Of a DNA stretch of 64,000 bases, positions 46,801 to 59,029 are shown one piece after another. The translations under genes were made by a program, and so were the position numbers. Origin of the DNA: Lobosporangium transversale (Eukaryota; Mortierellomycota; Mortierellomycetes; Mortierellales; Mortierellaceae); the NCBI RefSeq assembly GCF_002105155.1, contig NW_019028998.1:310001-374000 (forward strand), given 5' to 3'. The notes under the pieces were generated by a model. It made no database searches and was not told the DNA's origin. It was given only the letters and a program-made list of their open reading frames with translations. Position 1 is the stretch's first letter. Every line of letters begins with the position of its first letter.

Positions 46801-48606
46801 ACCTGTAATGTCATAGTCGGCTGGATCCATATCTTTACGCAAGGACACCTTTTCATAGATCAGTCCACTGGCCATTCCCATCGCCTTCGTTGCGACTCGC
46901 TGCCCCATATGAAGACCCCGGTGTAAAACTAGTTTTTATTGTTAAGAAATATTGTTCGAGGTCAGAGGACTGTTATAACTCGTGTCGCTTAATTTTCAAA
47001 GTATGGTAGCTGAGTTAAAAAAGACTTGCCTGCTGAGCGCGCAATAATGGAGGTCAAGAGAGCTGCGACATAGAACATGGCTTCGTTACGGTTGTACGAT
47101 GATACATCTTCTGAAAACCCAAGAATCTTGAAGACTACAAAGGGTGGCACCATACCCAATCCCGCCCATGCGAGTGCCCAAAGGTACTGCTGAATCAGCT
47201 CAAGGCGAAATATATGGAGCATTGTATAGAACACCGTTGGTTTCCTTTATATTGTATATTAAAAAGAGCGATATAGAGGACATGAGCGATCTTCAGACCT
47301 TCTAAAATTATAGCGCTACTACTTGTGACTGCTTAATCTTGTATTTACCTGCATTCGAGATACTCCTGAAAATTAGTCTTGATTCTCAAGTCCCTATCAA
47401 TGGCCCAGACGTCGGATTCCTGCAGCTTCCCCATGACAGACTTGATTACCATCGGGTGCAACCAGGTGAATGCGATCCTTGCATAGAGCGATGAGCGAGT
47501 CTCTGGGTTGATTACCTACAATGAATTAAAGATTCCTGTGTGTGTGAGTAACGAGCTTCAGTTCGTCCTCATGTCCTTGCACAGCCGTACAGCTCTCGCT
47601 CAAAAACATATGCAAATCTTACTCCTCGTGATCGTTTCTCTGGTCCTTTCTTTGGTTGAGGCGGAACTAAAGGCTTTGTAGCCAAAGTGACGATGAGTAA
47701 AAGTCCAGAAATCACGGAAGAAAGACCAGATATCTGATCATCTAATGTCCAGAGGCCGATAGGTCGTCCAAAATTGTAAATCATGAAATGTGCTAGCCCT
47801 CCTCCTGCTGTTGTAAGATAGATGAGGTCCATATGTGTAGGCAATCTGTAAGGGTTGGATAGACGAGGGTGAAGAAGCGATACAATCGAAAGAATTAAGG
47901 TGTATACCTAGAAAACACCTCAGCGTATAGTCAGAAACTTGCATTGACAAGAATATTTCCTATTTGCCAGCACGATTTATTCAGTTTCTTACCCAGAGAA
48001 TCCCATGCATGACTGGAAGCCACAATGGCCACTCTTCGTTGATCTGTGTCCCCAGTATGGCAAGCCGCGGAGTGTCCATATGTGGTATTCCTGATCCTGG
48101 TCCATTTCTTTTCATATCATTCAACTTCTCAGTTGCAAGATATACAAAAAGAACAATCTGGACGAGCGCTCCCAGGCATCGTAGGAGAGATAAGAAAAAA
48201 GTGCGCTTCGGCTTGATGAGCCTGTTTTCGTTAGCAGCTTCCATCTCTAAATCGGCCTGACTCTCGCCTTGGACAACAACCTCGCTCGAGAAACGGTTAA
48301 AATGTCGTCTGCGATCCTGACGACCACACTCTGCTGATATGAAGGCCAGAGACGAGAAGATGATAATACACGTCGGAACCAATTGCAAAAGACTAGTTGT
48401 TTGAATATAATAGAAACATTTAGAAAGCTCAAATATATGTATGTTCAAAATCGACAAGAATCCACGACCAGAACCAGAAACATGGGCACAACCCGATTTA
48501 TTTAGATTCAGAGTATGTATAAGGGATAAAAATCTCACATTATCTGAACTACTCACCTGTCTGAGAGACACATCTTCACATCGGGGGTACATCTCCATGA
48601 CCCCAT
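40883..48606 (-). CDS. ABCC/MRP-type full ABC transporter with degenerate ATP sites
   Basis: Twelve exons (48606-48557, 48392-47993, 47907-47623, 47515-47349, 47244-47030, 46928-46803, 46721-46474, 46340-46065, 45982-45158, 45058-44919, 44829-41059, 40952-40883) join in phase to about 2190 residues, against 1300-1600 usual. Order is TMD0-TMD1-NBD1-TMD2-NBD2. TMD0 starts WRCTPDVKMCLSDSLLQLVP. NBD1 has an intact Walker A (GTRKSGKSA, about residue 755) and Q-loop (YVAQDPW), but the signature reads WSMSL instead of LSGGQ, and the switch His is Asn (MVTNQ). NBD2 keeps Walker A (GLSKSGKST) and H-loop (SIGHRL), but the signature is LDTNE and Walker B reads VVILDNAASKVT, with Asn in place of the catalytic Glu. 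About 330 Gln/Pro/His/Ser-rich residues lie before NBD2 and another basic insert inside NBD2. Substrate unknown; possibly a vacuolar or plasma-membrane regulator. Confidence 0.88.
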
Positions 48607-49177
48607 TGATGACTTGATGGTTTAATGAACTAAAAAAAATATTGCTGCTGTTGTTTTTGAGGAATGCTCAGCCCATCAAAAGAAAAGGGTCGTAGAGCAC
48701 TGTTAGAATGCTTCTGTCTTTGTCTCTCCGCTTGTTTCAGTGTTTCGCTAATTGATTGGATTCTGAAGATGCTGTCAGATGTTCCGTCGTCCAGAAGAGC
48801 GAGGGAAGAGAAGAGGCTGAAGTGCGGTGGTAAGTAACTTTTTATTTTTGTTTGTTTTGAGAGCCAATGTTTGTTGCGTCGTATGCCGCTGACCACGAAA
48901 TGGCCAAAAGGGGTGCAGCTCGGCCCATTCATCGGTCCCGCTGCACTGGGCTTCGTACTACTTCTAATGAAAAAAAGTACTGTGCCTGTAACGAAATAAG
49001 CTTTTTTCTAAAAATTAATTGTTCCAAGGTCAACCCCACTACTTTTCCTAAAAAAAAGACGAAACGATCACTTTGAAGCATGTCTCCACAAGAAAAGGTC
49101 GTCTGTAATATACTATTGCCCTTTTATTAAAATGTTATAATAAGTAACACATGAGAGAGTAGCCATGTCGTTGGTGT
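48607..49177. other. Spacer upstream of ABC transporter
   Basis: About 570 bases holding the ABC transporter promoter/leader (minus strand) and the Swt1 3' end. A 100-codon minus-strand frame at 48932-48630 has no family features and is more likely 5' leader. Confidence 0.4.
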
Positions 49178-51311
49178 CTAGCCTTGTAATAGCTTGCAAT
49201 ATCCTTTCCAGTCGTTTATTAATCGCGTCTTATTGGGTTCATCGTAATAAATGCGAGTCATCGGATGTTTCACTAAAGACGGCGTGCCTGGAGACACTTT
49301 CCTTGGAACCGGCTCTGTGACTAGTCCCGTCAAAACTACGTCAATACTCTCCAAGAATACCCTTAAATCTTTCTTGTAGACCTTCCCCAGGCCGAATGTT
49401 TCGACACGACTCCAGGTCTTGATGAAAGACTGTAGATTATTCAGATGCTCGCGTGCTTTTTCTGCTTTGCTTGGAGCTCCATAGAGAGCTGAGAAAACGC
49501 TGTTCCAATACCGTTGAAGAAGTGTGATCGGTTGCTCCAAACGCCTACAATCGTACACAACATCTTCCTGTTTGACGAGGCTCTTATTAAAATCGGTCAC
49601 ATCCTTCCATGTCTCTCCATAGTATGCTTCCAGATGATTAGGCACTGTGACCTCAAGGTATCGCCGCAAGTTTTTAACGATATGGCTAGTAAGTTCGAAT
49701 AATTTGGGATCCATACCATCAGGGATAGCTGTATTTCTGAAATTATTAGCCTTGATCCTCCGCAACTCACGGTCATTGGACTCCAGTCGATACCCTTTGC
49801 GCGGGCGGGAGGACGGGCTGGAGGACAGCTTTAAGTTGGCTCTGACTCCATCGAGTACTTTAGTCTCTCCCACAGGGTCATGATCAACCATCATCTGATC
49901 ATCTTCTTCCATGGCAATAGCCTTGATTTGCAGAATGGCAGTGATTACAGTCTCGGGTTCAAAAGGGACTTTTTCATAGGAAACGGTTATGATTTCATGG
50001 ATCATTGCCTTTACACATAGATTCCTATCGTTCGATATTAGCGCAATCTTAGTGCTTTTCTGATTTGGATACAAATTCCTGAAGTAGCAGCAGCAATCCA
50101 GGATTTTATCATCGTTTTTCTATATCATTGCAATATGTTGTAACATCAATAAGTAAATACAATAAAGATAATCTGTTGCCCATTATCCTTTCCTTAGAGA
50201 ATTATAATCGAGTGCATACCGCTTGTTTATCGAGTTCTTCATGATGCTCGCTGATTTTTTGACCACGCAGTATTCTCAAGTCTTCCGGTTTTTCAAATTC
50301 CTCTTCTAGAAATTTGGTGGCTCTAAGGGCTTTACTCGCCAGATTAACCTCTCCAGATTTACGAAAACCGTCTTTTTTCAATCCATCCAGCTCCTGTACT
50401 ACGATCCACGGTATTACGAAAACGATATATGGCTCCTTCTTTCCGCCGTATATATCAATTATCGATTTGAGAAAGTTGAGGTGGGATATTAAAATATTGG
50501 TATCAAGCACCACAACTGCGTCAGGATCATTGTCATCCTTAAAAGGCGAGTACGCAGGTCCTGAGGCCCATGCACTGACCGAAGCACTTTCGACTGTTGC
50601 GGGCTGTTGACGAAGATTTATGATAGCCGATGCGATGGAGAGAAGCTGCTGTTCATCATCAACATCCATAGCCTCAGCTGTATCATCATGATGCAGATTA
50701 TTTTGTCGGTGGTGCAAACCGTTTTGTTGATGATGCAGCTCCTGAAGTACCTGAGGTGAGCTTTGTTCAGATAGTGAGGGCTGTTGAATGAAGTTTGAAT
50801 GCTGCTGAGTATAAATTTCTTGTCCCGCTTGCGGCGTTCCTGAAGAGGAAGATGCTGGCGAGAGTTGCTGGCGTTGATTGATCCGCTGTTGATGAAGGTG
50901 ATAATGCTGTTGTTGCTGTTGGATTTGGTGCAGCAAGAGCTGTTCTTGGTGCCATTGCCGTTCCTGGAGTCGAAGCCGGTCCTGCTCATGACGCTCGAGG
51001 AGATGCTGCTGTTGTTGTACAAATATCTCCTGCACGTACTGACTCACCTGTTGAAGCATTAGAAGTTCGTGCTCCCGTGTAGGCGTTGGCTCTTGTTGAT
51101 ACTCGTTCTGCAACTGAGCAAAGGCTGCCTGACGCTCCAGGAACTGAGTATGCTGCTGCTGCAATAGCCTTTCCCGTTCCTGGCATTGCTCTATCGTCAT
51201 ACTCTGTCTCTGGAGCTCATGCTCACGTTGCAATGACTGATGCTCCATGGACATGGACGAAGGGTGTCTCTTTGTCTGCGCCAAATGAAGACTGATCCAA
51301 GTCTTTTTCAT
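49178..51311 (-). CDS. SWT1: PIN-domain endoribonuclease Swt1
   Basis: Nuclear RNA endonuclease that in yeast acts at nuclear pores in mRNP quality control. Exons 51311-50220 and 50119-49178 join in phase to 677 residues. The first 220 residues are a Gln/His-rich coiled region (QHTQFLERQAAFAQLQNEYQ and similar). The PIN domain begins VVVLDTNILISHLNFLKSI (first Asp) and contains IPWIVVQELDGLKKDGFRKS (Glu) and ALISNDRNLCVKAM (Asp), the acid residues that bind catalytic metal. The C-terminal part (VKNLRRYLEVTVPNHLEAYY onwards) is the helical HEPN-like region typical of Swt1. The start ATG at 51311 is the first in frame; a second at about 51250 (MSMEHQSLQ) is possible. It shares a 260-base divergent region with Doa10. 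Confidence 0.9.
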
Positions 51312-51571
51312 CTCCAGTTGCACTCCAGCCACATTTTTCTATTTCGTCGTTCATTGTCTCATCAACGCACTGTGCCGAAGCAACTTATTTCTCATTAACT
51401 GCATCATTTACTCATTGTATCTATCCAACCAATCCTTTGGTCTAGAAAATCATTTTGTCCTCCTCAAATTCGCCCAATTCTTTCTGCAAAATTCTATTTC
51501 TGCAAAAATTATCCTTGATAGTCTTTCCTGTGATAATATATCTGGCAAATAAAGACACATACATTTGATAG
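51312..51571. promoter_or_regulatory. Bidirectional promoter, SWT1 / DOA10
   Basis: Only 260 bases separate the two start codons of these divergent genes, so both promoters and both leaders lie here. No clear TATA box is visible. Confidence 0.5.
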
Positions 51572-54500
51572 CCATGGAAGAGGAAGAAGGTATCTACAAT
51601 CTTTCTGGGTATCATCATTATCCATATCCTTTTCATATTTGGAAATAGGCGCTTATTTTAACCAGAGCTTACAACCTGAATCATGCCTATGTAGAAATTT
51701 GTAGAGTTTGTCGGTCCGAAGGCACACCTGAGCAACCGTTATTTCATCCCTGTAAATGCTCTGGAAGCATTCGCCATGTGCATGAAGACTGGTAACCATC
51801 AATATTCTGGCATGCTAGTTATGCTCTATATACTGTCGAAAGCCCAACTGTGCTCACGCTCAATGACACGCTTTTATTAATTTATTTATTTAATCATTAC
51901 AAACAACAAGTCTATTAGAGTGGCTAGAGCATAGCAACAAGAGGTTTGTCCATTCGCTGCCTTTGGTATAATTGCATTAGCCGTGTCGGAAACCCACATT
52001 GCTGATATTGCTCATTTATCTACTAAATATGCTTCGATAGACACTGCGAACTTTGTAAACACAACTTTGCATTTACGCCAAGTATGTGGCAAACATTCAT
52101 CCTTGTGGAAATAACTATGGCTTTAAATTTTTACCACCCATTAACTTTCGACTCCAAAATATGACTGTACCACATAGTATATTCTCCTGAAATGCCTGTG
52201 GCGATACCGAAGCGCGTATTGATTGGCAGGGCAATCGAAAGGCTGATAAAAATGATATGTATAATCTTACGAGGCATCCTTGCAGCTGTGATCTGGCTTG
52301 TCATATTACCATACTTTACGATATGGATATGGCGCCTTTATTTCTGGATTGGAGAAACCTTTGCATTCAGAGCCAACGGACTGGAGCCTCCGATATGGAA
52401 TTCGACTTCATTCTTTGCCGCACAACACAATATAAGTTCTGCAGCTCCAACCCCAGCAACTCCACTTAAAGGCATATCTTTATTCTTCTCCCAGTCCTTT
52501 ACATCAGAGCACCAATGGATCATGTAAGGAGGCTATTTTCTCTGATAATTTATGCGTTCCTTTTCTTTCTACTGCTGCTAAATTTAATCGCAATACCTTG
52601 ATACATAATTTAGCAAGTTTATCCTAGATTGCTTTGAGGGTCAGGTTATCAGTTCAGTTGTTGTTGTAGTCTTCGTTGCTCTATTCCTGCTCCATGAATG
52701 GGTCGTCCAGAATCAAGGCAACGAAGGGGTACGAATAGCTCTAGATGACCTCGCAGCCCCAGTTGTAGAAGTAGAGCCTGAGGCGCATGGATTCAACGTG
52801 GAGCATGCAGTAGAACGCTTCATTGCAGCTCAGCACCATATAGAAGCTGTGGTTGAAGGAGAAACTGACCATAGTGATGATGACGAAGATAATGACCAAG
52901 GAAATCAGTCAAATTCATCCCAGTCACCTTCAACAGAGCAAAGAAACCTAGCAGAATCTCGATATTTGCAAAATACTAGATGGGACGGAGGCAACTCAAC
53001 TTTTCTGGAACAACAACCGCGTTTCATTTGGGAGCCAGAAAACACAAATGGAAGCTCTTCATCAGATTCGCTAACAGCACCAAGTCTTGTCCCTACGTCC
53101 ATAAGACCGCCACCTGATGAGCTAGTTTCGACCTTGGGATCATCCTCAGTAAGACGAGAGGTACGGCCGAGCAATGAAAGGACCTTCTCATCAGACCCAA
53201 CAACAGGTATTTACGCATCTACACCTACTGTTGATCGGGGAGGACGTAGACCGGGAATGTTGGAAGATCGTGTGAATCAAGGGATAACATTTCGAGCGCC
53301 AGAAGATATGCGAATCCCAGAAGGGGTACTCAGTGCTGCGCCCCGTGTCGGATATGTCTACGATCCCTCTAATCAAACATTTTATCCGTAAGTTGGTTAC
53401 ATTTTATCTTGAGATTGCTAGATTAGAATAGGATACAGAAAGTTACTACAGAGCGCTCATTATTAGCCTATTTTCCTGGCTTTCGAATTGCATATCATTT
53501 ACTTCAGTGACACACGTTGGGTGTCCTCTCCCTTAGGATCGGCGTCACCAGCATTAAATGACATTGCTGAAAGAACTGGTACATCAAATTGGATGTCACC
53601 ATCGCAAAATTCTTTATCAGAAATCAATGCCGAAAGCTCATCAAGCGCATCACTTCATGTGCGGAACAGAGATAGCGAGCTTATTTGCTCTAGAGATGGA
53701 GCCCCTCTTTACTGGAAGCCTGAGATCCCATTGACATATGCAAATATTTATTTGAACGAAGACGGAAGCCAAATGAGCTTTTCAGAAAAAGAAGCTCGCT
53801 TTAACGACCTTTCCAAAATTGCAGACTTGAAACCTATTGACGGTTCCCAACCTTGGCTAATAAGACAATCGACACAAGGTGCCATTTTCAATCAACCACA
53901 GCAATCGAACTTAAATCAACAACAAGTTTTGGATGCTGGACAAGGGCTTGTTCAGCGGATCAACGAGCGTGGCATACGAGTACGGAATCGCCATGGCAAT
54001 CCAGCACCGCGAGAACCGAACGTAGCACAAGCAGTGGATGCACCACGAGTCCCTCGTTTATTCCATCCAGCACCAAATGCTCCTGTAGTCCCAGCTCCAG
54101 CTCCAGCTCCAGCTCCAGCCTTAGCTCCAGTGCCAGTCCCAGTTGCACGGGATGACGAGCCAGATGATATCAATATGGAGGACCTTGATGGTATTCTAGA
54201 GATCATTGGGATGCATGGCTCACTTTGGACACTTATTCAGAACTCATTATTGATGTCAGCCTTGATTTGCGCCAGCATTGGACTCGGTGTCTGGGTTCCT
54301 TTTATGATTGGCAAGACTATCTTGCTCATGAACCTTTTTAATTTTCTTCGAATGCCCCATGTGCTACTCAGTCGGCTTACCGACCCGATTCTTGACTATA
54401 TTTTTGATCGATTCTTGCCACATGCAAATTTAACTTTTTCAACGGTGATTGAGACACTCAACACAAAAATCCTACCTCGGACGATTTCACGGACTGGATC

Positions 54501-57500
54501 ATATTTTGGCAGTAGAGCATTGGAACCATTGACGTTGGTATATGAAAATTATTTATTACCGATGTGGGATGCTATCATTAAGCTCAGTACATCTGGTACG
54601 CTACATAGCACTTACATCAAAGGTGCAGCCACAGAAAATGTCGAAGAATTTACCCTTGACGGAACGGCTAAGCATAGCATCAATGGTGATATTACTACCA
54701 ACGCTACTGTGGTACACCATATTGTTCGCAAGTGGAACGAGCTGGCATATGGAAATACTTCAAGTGACAAACTTGCTGCGATTGTTATTGGCTATGTGGC
54801 TCTGTTTACTCTTGCATCATGGTACTTCGCGCACACACGAGATGCTGATGGACATGGTATTTCAAGAGCCATAAGGAACGTTCTTCGCCAACAAGGCTTG
54901 ATTCTTAAGGTACAATTTCAATCAAATGAAGGTTAAAATAAGATATACATATGGCCACGAGCATCATAACTGATCTAACTGAAGGTTTGGGATCCTTGCA
55001 TGAGCAGATAGCCTTTTTCATTGCAATGGAGATGATAGTTTTTCCGCTCTTCTGTGGAATTGCAATCGGTCTGTCGACCTTCCCTTTATTCAATGGGGCA
55101 TCCATTGCCACACGGATAGCATTCTACAACATGTCGCCGAACTGGTCGCTTATCATGCACTGGCTTGTGGGAACTGCATTCATGTTCAATTTTTCATTTT
55201 TTGTTGGGCTCTGCCGTCGTATGGTGCGGCCAGGTGTCATGTGGTTCATTCGCGACCCGAACGATGAAGGCTTTCATCCAATCCGCGAAATCCTAGAACG
55301 ACCTGTTTTACTCCAGCTACGTAAAATAGGCTCAGGGGCGGTCATGTATTTCCTATTGATTCTTCTTAGCGTGGCATTCACAATTCACTCAGTGAATTTG
55401 TTGATGAAAGGGGTTTTACCATTACGCTGGCCGGTTGAGTAAGTCAATCCGTTAATGCTTTTGAACAACTGACTCGATGTATCACCTATGCTTCAAAAGT
55501 GGGCTAACTGACATGAACAGTCTACTTTCATCAAGTGAACCTATCTCGGATCTTCCAATAGACATGTTACTTCTCCATCTAGTATTTCCTCTGACCGCCC
55601 GTTGGTTGAACCCAACAGACCGTCTAAAAATCCTTTTCGCAGCTTGGTGGCGCAAACTGTCGCACTGGCTGAGGTTGAGCTCATTCATGTATGCAGCTGA
55701 TGGCCAACGCTTCTATGACGAAGAGGGACACATTGTTTACCGTAGCTGGAAGGCATGGCTGTTGTGCTGGCGTCCGCCTATTCCTGACGTGGATAGTGCA
55801 GACAATGAGATAGTTGCCAGCGGCGAAGAGTTAGGTCTTGAATCTCCTGTAATCTTTGTACGGGATGGCGGTTTCCTCCGTGTACCAAATACAGACCGCA
55901 TTTTCTATCTGAAAAACCGCCGCGTATTAGTTCCTGTTGATGAGAACGGAAATGCATTGGACCCTAATGAAGACCTTCCAGGAGAGATTGATCCGCTGAT
56001 GGAACTGCAGGTGCGCCGTCGAGAAGGACTTATTAATCCTAAAGAGAATACAATTATTGTTTATGCCCCGCCCCATTTCAAACAGAGGTTGATCGCGTTT
56101 ATCGTCTTCCTCTGGATGTCTGTGGCCGCCTTTTCGGCTCTCTCCATTGTCATTCCGAGTATGTTATTCATGATCTCAATTGAACGCTCACTTCATATTA
56201 TTTATTATATCTTTATTCTAACGGTACCTACTCTTCATATTTCTTGCTATGTCTTTATTATGACACCACTTGCTGCCCATCAATTTGGTGCCCTAATATG
56301 TAGTGGTCCTTGGCAGGGCCATTTTTGCGTTGAAGACTAAGCGACACGTCCATGATATCTACTCGATTCTTGTGGGAGTTTACTTTTTGCGTGGCCTCTG
56401 GTGTTTGCTGGAATGGACAGTGAATAAGGTGCAGACGATCAGCTCCCAGGGACTACAGCCAATCGACCCCAAAGCTCAGCTTAGAGTCGTATGGGATTTG
56501 AGCAAGGCAGCAGCCAAAGTACTCTATTTTGGAATCGTATTTGGGGCTATAATGCCGTTTATTTTAGGTTTTTTAATGGAGTTGTTTGTTGTACTACCAT
56601 TGCGCCATGCAGTCGAGGATGAGACAAACATGATCTTTGTTGTCAATTGGGCAGTTGGATTGCTTTACATGAAGATTATACATCGGGTCTTAAGTGTAAT
56701 ACCCAATAACCAGTTTGCAGCTGACATCAATCGCGTCTTTGTGGGAACTAATATCCGCAATTGGGATGCGGCACTTGCGACCCGTCGATTGATTTTCCCT
56801 GTCTTAGCCGTATCAGCTCTCGCCGTTGGCGGGCCTCTGTTTTTGGCATGGATTTCCGCTGAGAGCCTTGGTAAGCGACTGTTTGCTAACAATCATGTTG
56901 TTTTATCGATGTTAGTATCAGGTATAGATATTAATAGTCAGCAATTGGATTTAATGCATTTATGTTTTATAGGGTTGACAGGTGCTGCCCGATTGAGGAT
57001 GTTCAGGCAATCATATCCGGTCTCTATGGCTATTGCATTAATAGCCTTTGGAGTCAAAGAAAGCCTGGTCATCCTGCGAGGCTGGAGTCAATATGTTCGT
57101 GATCAGGAGTATCTCGTGGGACGACAGCTTCATAACCACCAGGATGAGGATGAGGAACAACCACAACCGTTGCAACCTCAGCAGGAGCTAACAGAAACAC
57201 TACAAGATATTACCCAGTTACATGATGAAACTGGTTTGCCAGACTCATCAAGACTATCATCACTAGAATCACAAGGTCAGAATGGCTCTAACCTGAATGA
57301 AGATCCGTTAACATTGGCTGATCATGATGGAGCCTCAGTAGCAAAAGAACCTCAGTATCCACCACTACTACGTTCTCATTCAGGACTAGTAAGGGATCCA
57401 TTGATCGCATCCGAGTTAATAGATGAGGAAGAAGGAGGGTCAATCGCTCAGCGAACACGACTCCGGAGAAGTCGGCGCCTTCAGGCGCAGGAGGAGACAA

Positions 57501-57514
57501 TAAACGATAGTTAG
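51572..57514 (+). CDS. DOA10: Doa10/MARCH6-type membrane E3 ubiquitin ligase
   Basis: ER and inner-nuclear-membrane ERAD ligase for proteins with cytosolic or membrane degrons. Ten exons (51572-51587, 51695-51791, 51911-51943, 52041-52081, 52178-52523, 52614-53387, 53508-54909, 55008-55438, 55521-56158, 56304-57514) join in phase to about 1662 residues. Four tiny exons rebuild the N-terminal RING-CH: CRVC, then [14 protein letters not shown], then [13 protein letters not shown] (C4HC3). Then come about fourteen membrane segments with family landmarks such as [60 protein letters not shown] and [17 protein letters not shown]. Acidic and Ser-rich cytosolic loops include an Ala-Pro repeat near 54090-54130. 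Exon 10 may contain a further 51-nt in-frame intron at about 56923-56973. Identity is firm. Confidence 0.94.
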
Positions 57515-59029
57515 AATAGCTTTAACCTTAGACGCTAAATAATCACTCGTCGATGATTCTCCTGCTACCCGTTTTTTAACTTTATGAGTAAAGGAAAGAG
57601 GCAAGTCAGTTTTCATTATTGAACGGGGTCCACTAACAAGCAACACACGTTAGAGTGACCTCGCCCTTTGGTGAGGCATTACCTTGCTATTTTACAAACA
57701 GTACATGTAGATTCACATTCTATTATAAAGCATAAATAAAAAAAAATAAAAAAAAAAAGGAGATGGGCAAATGGATAATGGGAGAAGGAGAGACATCTGT
57801 GTACTACATCCTCGCCTACAACACGAGTTCACAGCTAATTTGGGCTCTGAGAATAAAGAAACTGATCTCATTGGTCACAACAGCCACAGCGTTAACGTGT
57901 TTTCTCTCATGCTGGGAAAAACAACTTTACGACTATTCGCAGTGTTTATTTATTAATTTATCTGGTGAGACCTGGAGGAAGTCTGACTATCGAAACCGTG
58001 AGAAATCCGCTGGTTTGCTTTTGACATCCTTTTCCATGGCTAGGGCAATTACAGGTTCACGTACTTTGAAAAGGATGAAAACTATAATGTTTGGACTGAG
58101 TACTGAGCAGGTAATTGAGGCAACTGCTCTTCTAGTGTTGGTCTCATTCAAATTATTATGACAAGCTAAAAAATAAAAAAAGCTAGGAAGCGCGCGTCAG
58201 GCTTGGTGTCTCCAATTTATTACAGCTTTTTTTTTTTTTTTTTTTTTTTTCCCTATCCCAAAGCCTCATACACTCTGTTGACCTGCGTGTACAACAAATA
58301 CAATTTGTTTTTTCTCTTCTTTTTTTGATGAAACTTTGATAAAACCAAGAAAGGCTGTTGTGGTGATCACTCTTTTGCATAAAAAAGAAAATGAAAAGTA
58401 AATGGAAAAGACTTGAACGACAACATTGCGCGATAAATAACGCTTTAGAAACGAAAAATGTAACAAGCAGAGCAATCAGCCCTCATAAAGTCCAAGAGAC
58501 ACATAGACTTTTCGGTGAACCGAGTACAAACGGAGGGATAGACGGTCCAATGGGCACAAACGCGCTATGTGCGTGCCCTTACTCGCACTTCCAGGTTGAG
58601 AAATATGTAGAGGAAAGCGAGATGCTTGCGGAATAATGGAGATTGATTTCCCCAAGGATATCTCGTAGGAAACAGTCATTGTTCCCTTTTTTCTCTACTT
58701 TCATAGAGCCTACATTGATCAATGAAAGAAGAATTAAAGGATAAGAGCTGCACGCAAAGAAAGATAGAGATAATAGAGGCTACGAAAAAAAAAAAAAAAA
58801 AAAAAAGACGTATAAATAATGGACAAAACCCAAAGATCGAATACGAAAGCTCACTCAAGCAACCACTCCTCATACAAAGCAATCCTATAAAAACCCATCC
58901 CCCAATTTCCCTCTGTAAGTAATTTTCCAACTGCAGCAATGTCAACCAAGAAACGGGTGCTCATTGTGACTTAGGCGCTGACCGATACATTTTTTTTCTA
59001 AAAAGTCACTCGAGCGGTCCATTACCATT
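57515..59029. other. Spacer between DOA10 and secreted-protein gene
   Basis: About 1.5 kb with T26 near 58227-58251 and A23 near 58783-58805. A 132-codon plus-strand frame at 57763-58161 has an ATG but no family features and lies where the DOA10 3' untranslated region is expected. The rightmost 170 bases form the promoter of the next gene. Confidence 0.45.
58886..58893 (+). promoter_or_regulatory. TATA-box-like element
   Basis: TATAAAAA lies 137 bases before the ATG of the small secreted protein, followed by a C-rich CCCATCCCCCAATTTCCC stretch. The position fits a TATA box with a roughly 100-base leader. Confidence 0.45.

Noticed and set aside
48630-48932. 100-codon minus-strand frame upstream of the ABC transporter
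   Set aside because: Gln-rich but without homology, and it lies in the expected leader region.
54090-54135. CCAGCT repeats as a possible minisatellite
   Set aside because: They encode an Ala-Pro repeat inside DOA10 exon 7 and are explained by coding sequence.
54951-55442. Frame starting with ATG at 54951 as a separate membrane-protein gene
   Set aside because: It is DOA10 sequence: splicing from 54909 to 55008 restores the family block [16 protein letters not shown], so the ATG lies inside an intron.
57763-58161. 132-codon plus-strand frame after DOA10
   Set aside because: No family features or splice context; position fits the DOA10 3' untranslated region.
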